This document shows positions 27,738 to 38,000 of a DNA stretch of 64,000 bases, one piece after another. Source of the DNA: Promicromonospora iranensis (GTDB lineage Bacteria > Actinomycetota > Actinomycetes > Actinomycetales > Cellulomonadaceae); the NCBI RefSeq assembly GCF_028994805.1, contig NZ_JAJQQP010000010.1, positions 1 to 64,000 of the forward strand. Direction: 5' to 3'. The first letter of the stretch is position 1. The number at the start of each line of letters is the position of its first letter. The translations under genes were made by a program, and so were the position numbers. The notes under the pieces were generated by a model, which worked only from the letters and a program-made list of their open reading frames with translations, was not told the origin of the DNA and did no database searches.

Positions 27738-28976
27738 ATGGGAATCCAGATCTCCGACGCCAAGCAACCTCCCGCTGCTCTCCCGACCGCTTCCTCCAGC
27801 ACCTCCTCGTCGAGCGGCGAGCTGCTCACGCTCGGCCTGCTGGCAGGCTCCTCGATGGAGAACGAGCGGCGACTGGCGATACATCCCCATCACCTGGACC
27901 GGATCGACCCGGACATGCGTGCGCGGATGATCGTCGAGCGTGGCTACGGCGCTGACTTCCAGCTGGAACCCGGTTATCTCGAGGCGCGCGTGGGCAGGGT
28001 CGCGGAACGCGCCGAGGTGCTCGAGTCCGCCGACGTGCTGCTCCTGCCCAAGCCGCAGGCGGCGGACGTCGCATCGATCCCGCCGGGCCGCGTGCTGTGG
28101 GGATGGCCGCACTGCGTGCAGGACGCCGAGATGACGCAGACCGCGATCGACAGCCGGCTCACGCTGATCGCCTTCGAGGCGATGAACCACTGGACGCCTC
28201 GCGGTGACTTCAGCCTGCACGTGTTCCACAAGAACAACGAGCTGGCCGGCTACTGCTCCGTGCTGCACGCACTGAGCCTGGTCGGTTCGACCGGCGACTA
28301 CGGGCCACGGCTCAGCGCGGTCGTCATCGGGTTCGGGGCCACGGCACGAGGGGCCGTCACCGCGCTCAAGGCGCACGGGATCCACGACATCCAGGTCCTC
28401 ACGCAGCGTGGCGTCGCGGCGGTCGGCTCTCCGATCCACACCGCACACATCACCCAGCTCAACACCGGTGACGGCCCGGCCCACCTCAGCGAGGTCCACA
28501 CCCAGGCCGGTGACGTGCTGCTCCCCGAGTTCCTCGCCTCGCACGACATCGTCGTCAACTGCACGCTCCAGGACGTCGCCGCGCCGCTCACCTACCTGCG
28601 GACCGAGGACCTGGAGCAGTTCACCTCGGGCGGGCTGATCGTCGACGTCTCGTGCGACGAAGGCATGGGTTTCGAGTGGGCGAGGCCCACCACGTTCGAC
28701 GAGCCGATGTTCAAGGTCGGCCGGGGCGTGGACTACTACGCCGTCGACCACACCCCGTCGTACCTGTGGAACTCGGCGACATGGGAGATCAGCGAAGCGC
28801 TCCTGCCGTTCCTGCGCACCGTCATGGAAGGCCCGACCGCGTGGGCGGACGACTTCACCGTCTCCCGCGCGATCGAGATCCACGACGGCGTGATCCAGAA
28901 CCCCAGCATCCTGAGCTTCCAGGGCCGCGAACCGGCCTATCCGCACCCTCAGGGACTGACCGGCGTCGTCGCGTAG
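27738..28976 (+). CDS. N5-(carboxyethyl)ornithine synthase-like dehydrogenase (alanine dehydrogenase fold)
   Basis: Cytoplasmic NAD(P)H-dependent enzyme of 412 residues related to alanine dehydrogenase, transhydrogenase and N5-(carboxyethyl)ornithine synthase, which reductively condenses pyruvate with the side-chain amine of ornithine or lysine. Visible: SMENERRLAIHP near the start (substrate-binding Arg/Lys region), PKPQAADVASIPPGRVLWGW, and the nucleotide-binding turn VVIGFGATARGAV. A low-complexity Ser-rich extension of about 27 residues precedes the conserved part, and GGAGG lies unusually far (about 23 bases) from ATG 27738, within a small possible hairpin; no better in-frame start exists. 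Its 3' end overlaps the convergent monooxygenase gene by 28 bases. Substrate not proven. Confidence 0.75.
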   Translation: MGIQISDAKQPPAALPTASSSTSSSSGELLTLGLLAGSSMENERRLAIHPHHLDRIDPDMRARMIVERGYGADFQLEPGYLEARVGRVAERAEVLESADVLLLPKPQAADVASIPPGRVLWGWPHCVQDAEMTQTAIDSRLTLIAFEAMNHWTPRGDFSLHVFHKNNELAGYCSVLHALSLVGSTGDYGPRLSAVVIGFGATARGAVTALKAHGIHDIQVLTQRGVAAVGSPIHTAHITQLNTGDGPAHLSEVHTQAGDVLLPEFLASHDIVVNCTLQDVAAPLTYLRTEDLEQFTSGGLIVDVSCDEGMGFEWARPTTFDEPMFKVGRGVDYYAVDHTPSYLWNSATWEISEALLPFLRTVMEGPTAWADDFTVSRAIEIHDGVIQNPSILSFQGREPAYPHPQGLTGVVA

Positions 28977-30073
28977 GCGTTGAGCTGCCGGTTCCGTTCC
29001 TCGATCGCCTCGGTCGTCGGCGGCACCAGCAGCTCCCCGCCCGGTGCGGCGGTCGCCTGGGCGTGCGTGACGTACGGGCGCTGCCGCTCCTCGTACTCGG
29101 CGAGGGCGGCGTCAAGGTCGGCGGGGCGGGCGTCGAGGGTCTCCGCGAGGATCGACGCCCCCGTCAGGGCGAGCGACGTGCCACGCCCGGACAGACCGGA
29201 GGGCCCCGAGGCGGCGTCACCGAGCAGGACCACCCGGCCCCTGTGCCAGGCATCCATGTGGATCTGCGCCACGGTGTCGAAGTACAGGTCCGGGTCCCGG
29301 ACCAGAGCGTCGACGAGCTCGGGCACGCGCCACTCGTCGTGGCCGGCGAACGCGTCGGCGAGGATGCGTCGGGCGGAGTCGGGGTCACGGTAGTCATGGT
29401 CGAGCGGCTCGGAGCGGAAGGTGGCCACGGCGATCACCTTGTCGTGATACCGAGCCAGCCCGATCAGGTGGCCGGGGTAGTTGTAGAACGAGTTCTCCCG
29501 GCTCGTGGACTCCTCCCGACCGGGCATCCGCCCGAACGCCACGTAGTATCCCAGCGGACGCAGGTACTCGCTCTCCGGGCCGAAGATCAGGCGCCGGGTC
29601 CCGGAGTGGATGCCGTCCGCTCCCACGACAAGGTCGAACCGGCCCGTGGCCCCGGACGCGAAGGTGGCGTCCACGCCCGTGCCGTCGTCGGCCAGGGCGG
29701 TGACGTGCTCGTCGAAGACCAGGCGCACGCCGTCCGGCAGCGCGTCCTGGAGGATGCGGGTCAGGTCCTCGCGGGCGATCTCGATGTCGTCGGCCGAGTC
29801 GCCGACCATCTCCTGCGGCACCGTGGCGAGCACGGCTCCGTCGGGCCCGACGAAGTGGACGGTCTCGGTCATCGTGAGGCGGGCGTCCCGCACCGCGTCC
29901 AGGATGCCCATCCGGCCCGCGGCGCCGACGGCGTCGCCGCGCAGGTCGATCGGCGCTCCCCCGGTCCGCAGCCGGGCGGCACGCTCCACGATCGTGACGT
30001 CGTGGCCCGAGCCCCCGAGGGTGATGCCCGCGGACAGGCCCGCGAGCCCGGCACCGGTGATGAGGATCCGCAT
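28949..30073 (-). CDS. FAD-dependent monooxygenase (PHBH/TetX class)
   Basis: Single-component aromatic or antibiotic hydroxylase-type flavoprotein, 374 residues. Signature elements in order: Rossmann ITGAGLAGLSAG (residues 4-15), an Arg-containing GG-APIDLRG segment, the DG motif GADGIHSGTR (about 155) and the GD motif RVVLLGDAASGPS (about 285). ATG 30073 follows AAGGAGAT. Divergent from the TetR gene across 68 bases, the usual arrangement for a TetR-controlled detoxification gene. The substrate is unknown. Confidence 0.9.
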   Translation of the reverse strand: MRILITGAGLAGLSAGITLGGSGHDVTIVERAARLRTGGAPIDLRGDAVGAAGRMGILDAVRDARLTMTETVHFVGPDGAVLATVPQEMVGDSADDIEIAREDLTRILQDALPDGVRLVFDEHVTALADDGTGVDATFASGATGRFDLVVGADGIHSGTRRLIFGPESEYLRPLGYYVAFGRMPGREESTSRENSFYNYPGHLIGLARYHDKVIAVATFRSEPLDHDYRDPDSARRILADAFAGHDEWRVPELVDALVRDPDLYFDTVAQIHMDAWHRGRVVLLGDAASGPSGLSGRGTSLALTGASILAETLDARPADLDAALAEYEERQRPYVTHAQATAAPGGELLVPPTTEAIEERNRQLNAYATTPVSP

Positions 30074-30107
30074 GTTGATCTCCTTCAAGATACACGTTGT
30101 CTCTTAA

Positions 30108-30127
30108 GTGCTCTGGTACCGTAGCAC
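30108..30127. promoter_or_regulatory. Candidate TetR operator (GTGCTNNGGTACCNNAGCAC)
   Basis: A 20-bp inverted repeat with 16 of 20 positions symmetric lies in the centre of the 68-bp gap between the divergent monooxygenase and TetR genes, where a TetR dimer normally binds. Confidence 0.5.
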
Positions 30128-30141
30128 GCAGAGGAGACACC

Positions 30142-30759
30142 TTGACTCTTAATGTGGAACGACGGCGCCGCGGCGCCGAGCTGGAGACCGCGCTGCTCGA
30201 CGCGGCGTGGGCCGAGCTGGCCGAGCGCGGGTACGACGACCTGACCTACGACGGCGTCGCCCAGCGCGCCCGGACGGGCCGCGCCGTGCTCTACCGCCGC
30301 TGGCCCGCCAAGGCGGAGCTCGTGCATGCCGCGGTGCTGCACGTGATGGGTGGCGAGCCGGCCGACCCTCCGGACACCGGCAGCCTCCGCGGCGACGTGA
30401 TCGCCGCCCTCCAGCAGACCAACAGCACCAGGATCGTCATGGCCGTGCAGCTGCTGACCCGACTGGGCGACTACTACCGCGCGACCGGCGTCTCGCTGGG
30501 CGACCTCATCGAGGCGGCCACCGGCGGGAAGAACCCGATCATGCAGGTCATTGCCGAACGAGCCGCCGCACGGGGCGAGCTCGACCCCGAGACGATCACC
30601 GAACGGGTACTGCGCGTCCCGGTGGACCTGTTCCGGATGGAGTTCCTCCTCACCTACGCACCGGTACCCGACTCCGTCATCCTGGAAATCGTCGACGACG
30701 TCTTTCTGCCCCTGGTCAACGCAGGGCGTGCTCCGACTGGATCACACGGCTCGTCCTGA
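30142..30759 (+). CDS. TetR/AcrR-family transcriptional regulator
   Basis: Predicted repressor of 205 residues. N-terminal helix-turn-helix (about 12-58): ALLDAAWAELAERGYDDLTYDGVAQRARTGRAVLYRRWPAK, with the conserved YRRWPAK end. The C-terminal helical domain (about 65-200) would bind the inducer. The start is a TTG at 30142, six bases after AGGAG; the frame upstream has no ribosome-binding site, and a GTG at 30154 is the alternative. Likely controls itself and the divergent FAD monooxygenase through the inverted repeat at 30108. Confidence 0.88.
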   Translation: MTLNVERRRRGAELETALLDAAWAELAERGYDDLTYDGVAQRARTGRAVLYRRWPAKAELVHAAVLHVMGGEPADPPDTGSLRGDVIAALQQTNSTRIVMAVQLLTRLGDYYRATGVSLGDLIEAATGGKNPIMQVIAERAAARGELDPETITERVLRVPVDLFRMEFLLTYAPVPDSVILEIVDDVFLPLVNAGRAPTGSHGSS

Positions 30760-30997
30760 CCCGCCATCGCCTCTCGGTCTCAGCGCAAGTCCTGACGCCC
30801 CCGAAAGGCGTGCATCGAACGACGGCTCGGCCCTTCCGGCCGAGTGGGCGGCACCGGCCTTCACCCTGTGATCGTTTCTGTTCTTTTAAGGCCGACTCTT
30901 GACCACATGGTGTTCGAATGGAACCCTTACGGCGACGCTGACCTGTGCAAACGATCAGCATCGAAGCCCTCCGTGAGTTCAGAGACGAACACGCGCA

Positions 30998-32524
30998 ATG
31001 ATGCGCGAGATGGGTTGCACCGTGACGACACTCCGTCCAACCTCCCCACACACCCGACGGCCCTGGGCGCGCCTGACCGCCCTGCTGGCCGTCCTGACCC
31101 TCCTGCCGTTCACCGCCGTCGCGGGCAGCGCCCCCGCCGCTGCGGCCACCGACCAGTTCCGCGGCATGAACTGGGCAGTCCCCGGCGACAACTTCTCGAC
31201 GAGCCCGCTGGTGCTCGACGGGCTCTCGTCGTCGGACAGCTACGACACCGTGCGGGCCAAGGCCAACGCACTGTACGGCGACATGGAGTCGACGCTCGGC
31301 GTCAACACCGTCCGCCTGCCCGTCAACACCCACACGGTCGGCACGGCCTGGTGGGGCGCCTACCGCGGCACGATCGACGCAGCCACGGCCCGCGGGTGGA
31401 AGGTCATCCTCGCGTACTGGGAGGACGGCGCCGCCTCCGGCGGCAGGATCACGAACACCTCCGCCTGGAACTCCATGTGGAACACGGTCCTGTCCCAGTA
31501 CGCCTCGAACAGCCTCGTCTACTTCGAGCCGATGAACGAGCCGCACGGCTACTCCTCGACCGCATGGCGGGACACGGCCGCCGCCTGGCTCAGCACGCAC
31601 AGCAACGCTCCCGACGGTCGGGTCCTGATCGGCGGCACCGGCTACAGCCAGGACCTGCGCGATGTCTGCAACGACTCACGCTTCAACAGCACCCTGCTCT
31701 CGTTCCACACGTACACCTTCATGTACAGCGCGATGACCTACGACGCCTGGAGGTCGCACATCACGACCCGCCTGGGCAACTGCGCGTCGCGCGCCGTCGT
31801 GACCGAGTTCGGCTCCGCGATGAACAACGGCCTGAACTACAACGACAGCGGCAGTGCCGACAACATGGTCCGGTACCTGCGGGCCGTCGCCCAGGTCATG
31901 CGCGACAACTCCATGGGTGGCGTGTACTGGCCGGCCGCCGGCGGCAAGCAGGGCAACATCGGCTACGACTGGTACTCCATCTACGTCAAGAGCGGCAGCG
32001 GAACAGCGCTCGACCTGACGATCCGCAACTACTCGGGCGCCAACCAGTACCGGTATGCCATGGGGGACAACGTGAACCCCAGCGGCGGCACCGGCTCCGG
32101 GTCCCGTGCGGGCACGATCGCCGCCAAGCACTCCGGCAAGTGCATGGACGTCGTCTCCGCATCGATGTCGAACGCGGCCGAGGTGACCCAGTACACCTGC
32201 GGCACCGGGACGAACCAGCGCATCGCGCTGAACGACCTCGGCAACGGCTACTACCACCTCGTCGCGCAGCACTCCGGCAAGTGCATCGAGGTCAACGGCG
32301 GGTCCACGGCCGACGGCGCGAACATCACGCAGTACACCTGCAACGCGGGCAGCAACCAGCAGTGGCAGCGCGTCAGCGTGGGCAGCGACCATCAGTTCAA
32401 GAACAGGAACTCGGGCAAGTGCATCGACGTCCCGAGCGCATCCACTGCCAACAGCGCCCGCCTGAAGCAGGACACCTGCAACACCAGCAGCACCAACCAG
32501 GTCTGGACGATCAGAAGCTCGTGA
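30998..32524 (+). CDS. Secreted GH5-type endo-glycanase with ricin-type CBM13
   Basis: Extracellular clan A glycosidase of 508 residues. Signal peptide about 20-50 (LTALLAVLTLLPFTAVAGSAPAAAA), GH5-like barrel about 55-350 with acid/base Glu181 in MNEPHG and nucleophile Glu270 in VTEFGS, then a beta-trefoil lectin of three repeats (SGKCMDV, SGKCIEV, SGKCIDV with NQQW and NQVW) filling 370-508. The substrate may be beta-mannan, beta-glucan or a galactan; the barrel motifs do not decide. The start is uncertain: Met codons at 30998, 31001 and 31010 and a GTG at 31019 are all possible. The 238 bases upstream hold no other gene. Confidence 0.85.
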   Translation: MMREMGCTVTTLRPTSPHTRRPWARLTALLAVLTLLPFTAVAGSAPAAAATDQFRGMNWAVPGDNFSTSPLVLDGLSSSDSYDTVRAKANALYGDMESTLGVNTVRLPVNTHTVGTAWWGAYRGTIDAATARGWKVILAYWEDGAASGGRITNTSAWNSMWNTVLSQYASNSLVYFEPMNEPHGYSSTAWRDTAAAWLSTHSNAPDGRVLIGGTGYSQDLRDVCNDSRFNSTLLSFHTYTFMYSAMTYDAWRSHITTRLGNCASRAVVTEFGSAMNNGLNYNDSGSADNMVRYLRAVAQVMRDNSMGGVYWPAAGGKQGNIGYDWYSIYVKSGSGTALDLTIRNYSGANQYRYAMGDNVNPSGGTGSGSRAGTIAAKHSGKCMDVVSASMSNAAEVTQYTCGTGTNQRIALNDLGNGYYHLVAQHSGKCIEVNGGSTADGANITQYTCNAGSNQQWQRVSVGSDHQFKNRNSGKCIDVPSASTANSARLKQDTCNTSSTNQVWTIRSS

Positions 32525-32542
32525 TCGCGGCCTGACACCTAC

Positions 32543-32574
32543 GCGGCGGGCGAGGTCTTAGCCTCGCCCGCCGC
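32543..32574 (+). terminator. Terminator of the GH5-CBM13 gene
   Basis: Perfect 13-bp GC stem (32543-32555 with 32562-32574) with the loop TCTTAG, 18 bases after the stop codon. Confidence 0.8.
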
Positions 32575-32656
32575 CGCCGCCGCCGAGCACCTGGGCATCG
32601 CGACCGGATCGCGCCGTTGACAGCCACCCGGCGCTGCCTCCCGCTCCACCCGGCAG

Positions 32657-32692
32657 TTCGCCCGAACCGGGCATGTGCCATAGGTTCTGACT
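32657..32692 (+). promoter_or_regulatory. Possible leaderless promoter of the mannan-locus LacI gene
   Basis: A -10-like TAGGTT (32681-32686) ends six bases before ATG 32693, which places transcription start on the start codon. A weak TTCGCC lies 18 bases upstream, and there is no clear ribosome-binding site. Consistent with a leaderless mRNA, common in actinomycetes. Confidence 0.35.
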
Positions 32693-33805
32693 ATGGCTGA
32701 GCCGGGCAACGAGGAACGGGCGAAGGAGCCGCGCACCGTCCCCACCATCAGCGACGTCGCGCGGCACGCCGGCGTCAGCCCGATGACCGTCTCGCGCGTG
32801 CTCTCGGGCGGCCAGCACGTCAGCGCCACGATGCGCCGCAAGGTGGAGACCTCCGTGCGCGCCCTGGGCTACCGCCGCAACGAGAACGCCCGGAGCCTGC
32901 GGCCCGGCCACCGCAGCGGGCTGGTCGGCGTGGTCGTGACCAACCTCGCGAACCCGTACTACGCCGAGGTGCTCGAGGGGATCGGCGAGATCCTGAGCGA
33001 GGCGAACCGGCGCGTCGTCTTCGGCACCTCGCACGAGGACCCCGAGGAGGAGGCGCGGCTCATCGCGGACTTCGTCGGCCGGCAGACGGAAGGGCTCATC
33101 GTGGTGCCCGCCGGCGGCCCGTCCGAACACCTGCGGCCCGAGCAGCGGCACGGTGTGCCCCTGGTCTTCGCCTCACGCCGGCAGGACGGCGTGGACGTCG
33201 ACGCCGTCATCGTGGACGACGTGCGCGGCGCGGAGCGGGTCACCGCCCTGCTGCTGGAGGAAGGACACCGGCGCATCGCGTTCGTCGGCAACGCGGTCTC
33301 CGTCTTCACCGGGCAGCGACGGTACGAGGGGTTCGAGCGGGCGCACGCCGCGGCGGGTGTCCCTGTGCTGCCCGAGCTGGTCCGGCGCGGCCAGCAGGAC
33401 ATCCACTCCGCCGAGACCGCCGCCCGCGAGCTGCTCGCCCTCGACGAGCCGCCCACGGCGATCTTCGGCGCCAACAACCGGAACATGGTCGGTGCCATCA
33501 AGGCTCTGCACGCCGCCTCCGCCGCGCGCGGGACCGACCTGTTCGCCCGGGTGCGGCTCGCGAGCTTCGACACCTTCGACCTGGAGGAGCTCGTGCCGGG
33601 CGACCTCTCCGTGGTCACGCACGACGCGCGCGAGCTGGGCCGCACGGCAGCGGAGCTGCTGCTCGTGCGGCTGCAGGGCAAGCGCCCCGACCGGCCGACC
33701 CGGACGATCGAGCTGCCGACGTCGATCCGTACCCGCCGTCGGTCGGAGGAGCGCCTGCCCGGCACCGAGCCCGCTCAGGAACCGGCTCAGGCGGCGTCGC
33801 CGTAG
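32693..33805 (+). CDS. LacI-family transcriptional regulator of the mannan locus
   Basis: Predicted repressor of 370 residues. DNA-binding headpiece TISDVARHAGVSPMTVSRVLSG (about 18-39) with the hinge helix near NENARSLRPG, then a periplasmic-binding-type sensor domain starting LVGVVVTNLANPYYAEVLEG. The Pro/Gln-rich tail is unremarkable. Its 3' end overlaps the convergent GH76 gene by 19 bases. It is the only LacI gene in the mannan module, so it is the likely reader of the three TGGTATCGNTACCA sites at 41332, 41453 and 42531; this pairing is inference. Confidence 0.9.
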   Translation: MAEPGNEERAKEPRTVPTISDVARHAGVSPMTVSRVLSGGQHVSATMRRKVETSVRALGYRRNENARSLRPGHRSGLVGVVVTNLANPYYAEVLEGIGEILSEANRRVVFGTSHEDPEEEARLIADFVGRQTEGLIVVPAGGPSEHLRPEQRHGVPLVFASRRQDGVDVDAVIVDDVRGAERVTALLLEEGHRRIAFVGNAVSVFTGQRRYEGFERAHAAAGVPVLPELVRRGQQDIHSAETAARELLALDEPPTAIFGANNRNMVGAIKALHAASAARGTDLFARVRLASFDTFDLEELVPGDLSVVTHDARELGRTAAELLLVRLQGKRPDRPTRTIELPTSIRTRRRSEERLPGTEPAQEPAQAASP

Positions 33806-35027
33806 TCCTGCTTGCGCCAGGCGAGCAGCGCGAACACCTGGATCGCGCCGGACTGGTGCAGGGTCTGGGGCTGTGCGTCCGGGTCGGGCGCTCCCCCGCC
33901 GCCGGACTGGAACCGGAACAGGCCCGAGGCCTCGTCCCGGTTCTGCGCCCAGATGCGTTCGGCGTACCGGCTCATGCCGTCGACGACGCCGGAACCGCGA
34001 GCGCCGGCGATCGACTCGAACAGCAGCAGGTTCGCGAAGAGGATGGCGTTGAACACCACGGGCTGGTCGTAGAGCCGGTCGCCGTGCAGCCAGTGGTCGA
34101 CGGCGCCGGCCGCGTCCGTCGTCGCCTGGTCGAGGTAGTGCTGCTCGCCCGTGGCGCGGTGGAGCAGGGCTGCCGCGCCGACCATCGATCCGGAGTTGTA
34201 GGTCCAGAGCGTCTCCTCGACGGTGCCGTCCAGCAGGATGCCGTTGGCGTAGAGGCCGTCCGCGCGGCTGAGGGCGACGCGGACCCACTCGTAGGTGCGC
34301 CGGGCCCAGTCGAGGTACTGGGTCTCGCCGGTCTCCTCGTAGAGGTGGACGGCCAGCTCGGAGGCGAGGCTGGTCACGTTGGCCGCGCCCCGGTAGGGGT
34401 TCCAGTCGGCCTCGACCCAGTGCATGCCGCCCGGGTGCTCGACGTCGGGGTCGGTGTCCCAGGCGCGGGGCAGGAAGTCGAAGACCCGTCGGGCCCGGCG
34501 CAGCAGCTCGGGTTCGCCGGTCATGCGGTAGCGGCGCACGAGCTCGAGGCCGATCACGGCGTTGTCGTCGAAGAACGGGTCCCCACCGCCGCCGAGCGGG
34601 GCGGGCGGGTAGGACGCGTACGCGCCCCGGTCCGCTTCCCAGTACCGCTCGAGGCCGGCGAAACGGTCGGCGACGTCGGCGGCGAAGCGGCGCCCGGACC
34701 CGGGGAGCCGGTCGACGTTCACGGTGGCCGCCGTGGCCTCGCGCAGCGGCCAGACGAAGCAGTACTGGTTCTCCCCCGGCTCGGGGTCCAGGCCTTCGTT
34801 GTACAGGCCGGTGTCCGGGGGTACAGGTGCCGCTGGAGGGCCGCGTAGCCGTCGAGCGCACGACGGCGCCAGTGGTCGGCGGCCGGGTTCGCCGTCGCCG
34901 GCGTGGCCAGCAGCGGGGCTGCGAGCACGGCCAGCCCGGCACCGCCGAGCCCGGCGGTGAACGCGCGGCGGGACAGGGGCAGGGTCGCGGGTACGGGCAG
35001 GGGGAAGGGCAGTCGGGGTTCAGGCAC
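33787..35027 (-). pseudogene. GH76 alpha-1,6-mannanase, Tat-exported, interrupted by a one-base frameshift
   Basis: Endo-alpha-1,6-mannanase that would cut the mannan backbone outside the cell. The N-terminal part (GTG 35027, AAGGAG upstream) encodes a twin-arginine signal (LSRRAFTAGLGGAGLAVLAAP) and continues to HLYPR. The remaining 300-odd residues are in another frame: DTGLYNEGLDPEPGEN just after the break, FFDDNAVIG (the GH76 Asp pair), NVTSLASELAVHL and TLWTYNSGSM. Restoring one G in the run G5 at 34817-34821 (plus strand) would join them perfectly. The rest is undamaged, so this is a recent mutation, a phase-variable tract or a sequencing error. Last gene of the ABC-GH38 operon. Confidence 0.85.
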
Positions 35028-35078
35028 AGCGCACTCCTTCGTGGGTTGTGGACCGGTGGTCGCGGGCTCGTAGCCCGG

Positions 35079-38000
35079 TCAGCGGGTGGTCAGGAGCACG
35101 GCCGTCGTGCCCTGCGGTGCGATCGGTACGGCGATGCCGTCGGCGGTCACCGCGAGCGGGTCGACCGGGTCGCCCAGGTAGGTGGCCGTCGCGGCCCGGG
35201 TGACGTCGAAGCCGGGGCGCAGCCGGACCACCACGGACTCCTCGGCGTAGGACTGGAGCCGGACGAGGTTCTCGCCGTCGGTGCCGGTGGCGGTCACGGC
35301 GACGAGCCGCACCCGGTCGTCGTCGAGCTGCAGCAGGGACCGGTCGGCGTGCTCGACCGCGGTCGCCGCGGCGGGCGTGCCTGCTCGTGCTGTGGCGAGC
35401 ACGCCGAGCACGGGGCGGGTCAGCTCGGCGGCGGTCCGTGTCGCCAGGGCGGCGGGGCTGATGTTCTCCCCCGCGCGGCGCAGCCCGACGGCGTAGCGGA
35501 ACGAGGTCTCGAAGCCCTGCTCGGCCGGGAAGTTGGTGTCCCAGACGTTGTTGTGCACCCAGGAGTAGACGGTGGCGGGCTGGCGCGGCGTCATGCTCTC
35601 GGGGAACGGGGCGTAGGGCAGGGAGATGACCTCCGGGTGCACGAGCGGGGCGTCGGCGGTCACCCAGGCGATCGCGAGCTCGTCGTCGTCGAACGACACC
35701 CAGTCGCGCACGGCGCGCATGTGCTGGGGCGCGCCCGGTACCTGCGGCAGGCCGGGGCCGGTGAGGCCGCCGGTGATCTCGTAGCGCACGCGTGGCTCGG
35801 GGACGGCGAAGGGGAAGGCCAGGAAGGCGCTCTCCTTGGTCATGGTGGCGGGCTTGGCCAGCCGGTTCTCCACCTCCAGGCGCGCGGCGTCGCGGGGCAG
35901 CACGAGCGTGACCAGCACGTGGTGCACGCCGTCGGCCGCGAACCGGTAGGTCAGGCGTTCCTCGACCGGGGTGCTGACGCGCTCGACGAGGTGGCTCGGC
36001 CCGGCCGTGGTGCGGGAGCCGAGCAGCTCGAGCTCGGCGGAGACGGAGGTCTTGTTGGACTGGTGGTTGTACCCGCCCGCCGTGGTGTACGTGTCGTAGA
36101 CGTAGCCGTTCATGCCGACGACGGCGTCCTGGTCGACGATCTCCCGGCCCGTGGCCTTGTCGAGGATCGACGCCACGCAGCTGCGCTCCAGGTCGACCCG
36201 GACGCGCAGGTGCTCGTTCTCGAGGACCAGCGGGTCCGCCGCGGCGGGTGCGGACGGCGCGGGTGACTCGGTCTGCCCCGTCCGGTGGACGGTCAGCCGC
36301 ACCGAGCCGAGCGCCGGCACGTCGGGCACGTGCACGCGCACGAAGCGGCCCGCGGCACGGTTCTCGGGGTTGGTCTGCGGCACGGTCTCGCTCGGCAGGG
36401 TCGCGCCCGTGCGGCTGTCGCGGACCAGCACGGGTTCGTCGAGCGGTACCCGGCTCTCCCGCACGAAGAGGGAGACGGTGGTGGTGCGGGCGAAGCCGGC
36501 GGTGTTGACGGCGTGGTACGTGCTGTCGGCGTCGGGCTCCTCCCGCAGCAGCGCGCCGAGGCGGGCGGAGGCGTGGTCGAGGAACAGGTCGGCGTCGTCG
36601 CGGGCCGCGAGCGCCCGGCCGTACTTCCAGTGCCACTGCTCGCTGCCGGACAGCCGCCCGGAGTCGGCGTGCGTCCACGGGTCCGAGGCGCCCCAGGTGT
36701 GCTCGTTGAACAGGGAGATCGAGGAGTAGACGGCGGCGGAGCGCTCGGTCTCCGCGGGCACGCCCTCGCCGCCGAGCAGCCGCTCGATGCCGCTGACCGT
36801 CTGGGCGTCGGCGAGCGTGGCCTGCGCCTGCCGCGTCATGGCCTGCGGGCGGGCGGCGCTGCCCACGCCCTCGACCCACCAGTCGCCCCAGTCGCCGGTC
36901 AGCGTGGGCACGTCGTCGCCGACCCGCTCCTCGACGGCGCGGAAGAAGTCGGCGTTGGTCGACGTGCGCAGCTGCGGGTAGGCCCACGTCTCGTTCCACC
37001 GCTGGACGATGTCGGCATGGATGATGCTGGCGGGCGCGTTGTCGCTGTGCCGCCCGAGCACCCGCAGGTGCAGCACGTCCCAGGGGTACGGCTCGCGGTC
37101 GGTCACGGCGGGACCGTGCCAGCCGAAGGCGCCGGGCGCGTACGGGTACGGGTTGGTGGCGAGCGCGGTCAGGTAGGCCGGCAGCAGCTCGTCCACCAGG
37201 TCGTACGACGTCGTGAACCCGAGGTTGGCGCCCTCCATGTACGCGAGCCCGTGCGGGCTGTCGGTCATCCACACCAGCACGCTGCGCCCGGACGGCGCGC
37301 TCCACCGGAACAGCCGCGGCAGGTGCTGGCCGCCGTTGAGGTGCGGCACGGAGCGGCCCGCCCAGTTGTGCGCCACGGACAGGTACCGCACGCCCTGCTG
37401 CGCGAGCGCGTCGGGCAGGCCGACGGGCTGGCCGGGCACGTCGGTCTGCATGGCCACCGGCATGTCGATGCCGTAGCGCTCGCGCACGTCGCGCGACAGG
37501 CGCAGCAGCTCGTGCAGCTCGTCGGTGGAGCACGTGTCCAGGTGCAGGTTGTACGGCAGCGCGGTGAGCTCGAGCTGCCCGTCGCGCACCCGGTCCAGGA
37601 ACTCCTCCACGTGCGCCGCCGGGCGCGACCTGACCCACTGCTCGAACGGCCACAGCGCCTCGAGCGACCAGCGGAACCGGCCCTCCTCGGGCCGGTCCTG
37701 CGTGGCGCGGGCCAGGTCCAGGCAGGAGTCGAGGAACGCGAGCTGGTTGCGCAGCACCGTGCCCTGCGGGTCGGTGTACCCGATGTCGAAGTGGGAGTGC
37801 TGCACCAGGTGGATCGACCACTCCCGCACCGGCTCCTGCTCGAACGTGACCGCGTCCGGACCCAGGTCGGGCAGCTCCAGGGTCACGTCGGTCGCCTCGC
37901 TCACCGCGGGCAGCAGCACGCGCACCGAGCCCGCCGGCCCGGGCAGCGTCCCGGGCTCCACGGCCGTGCCCGACGGCGTCCGCAGCACCACCCGGCCGGG

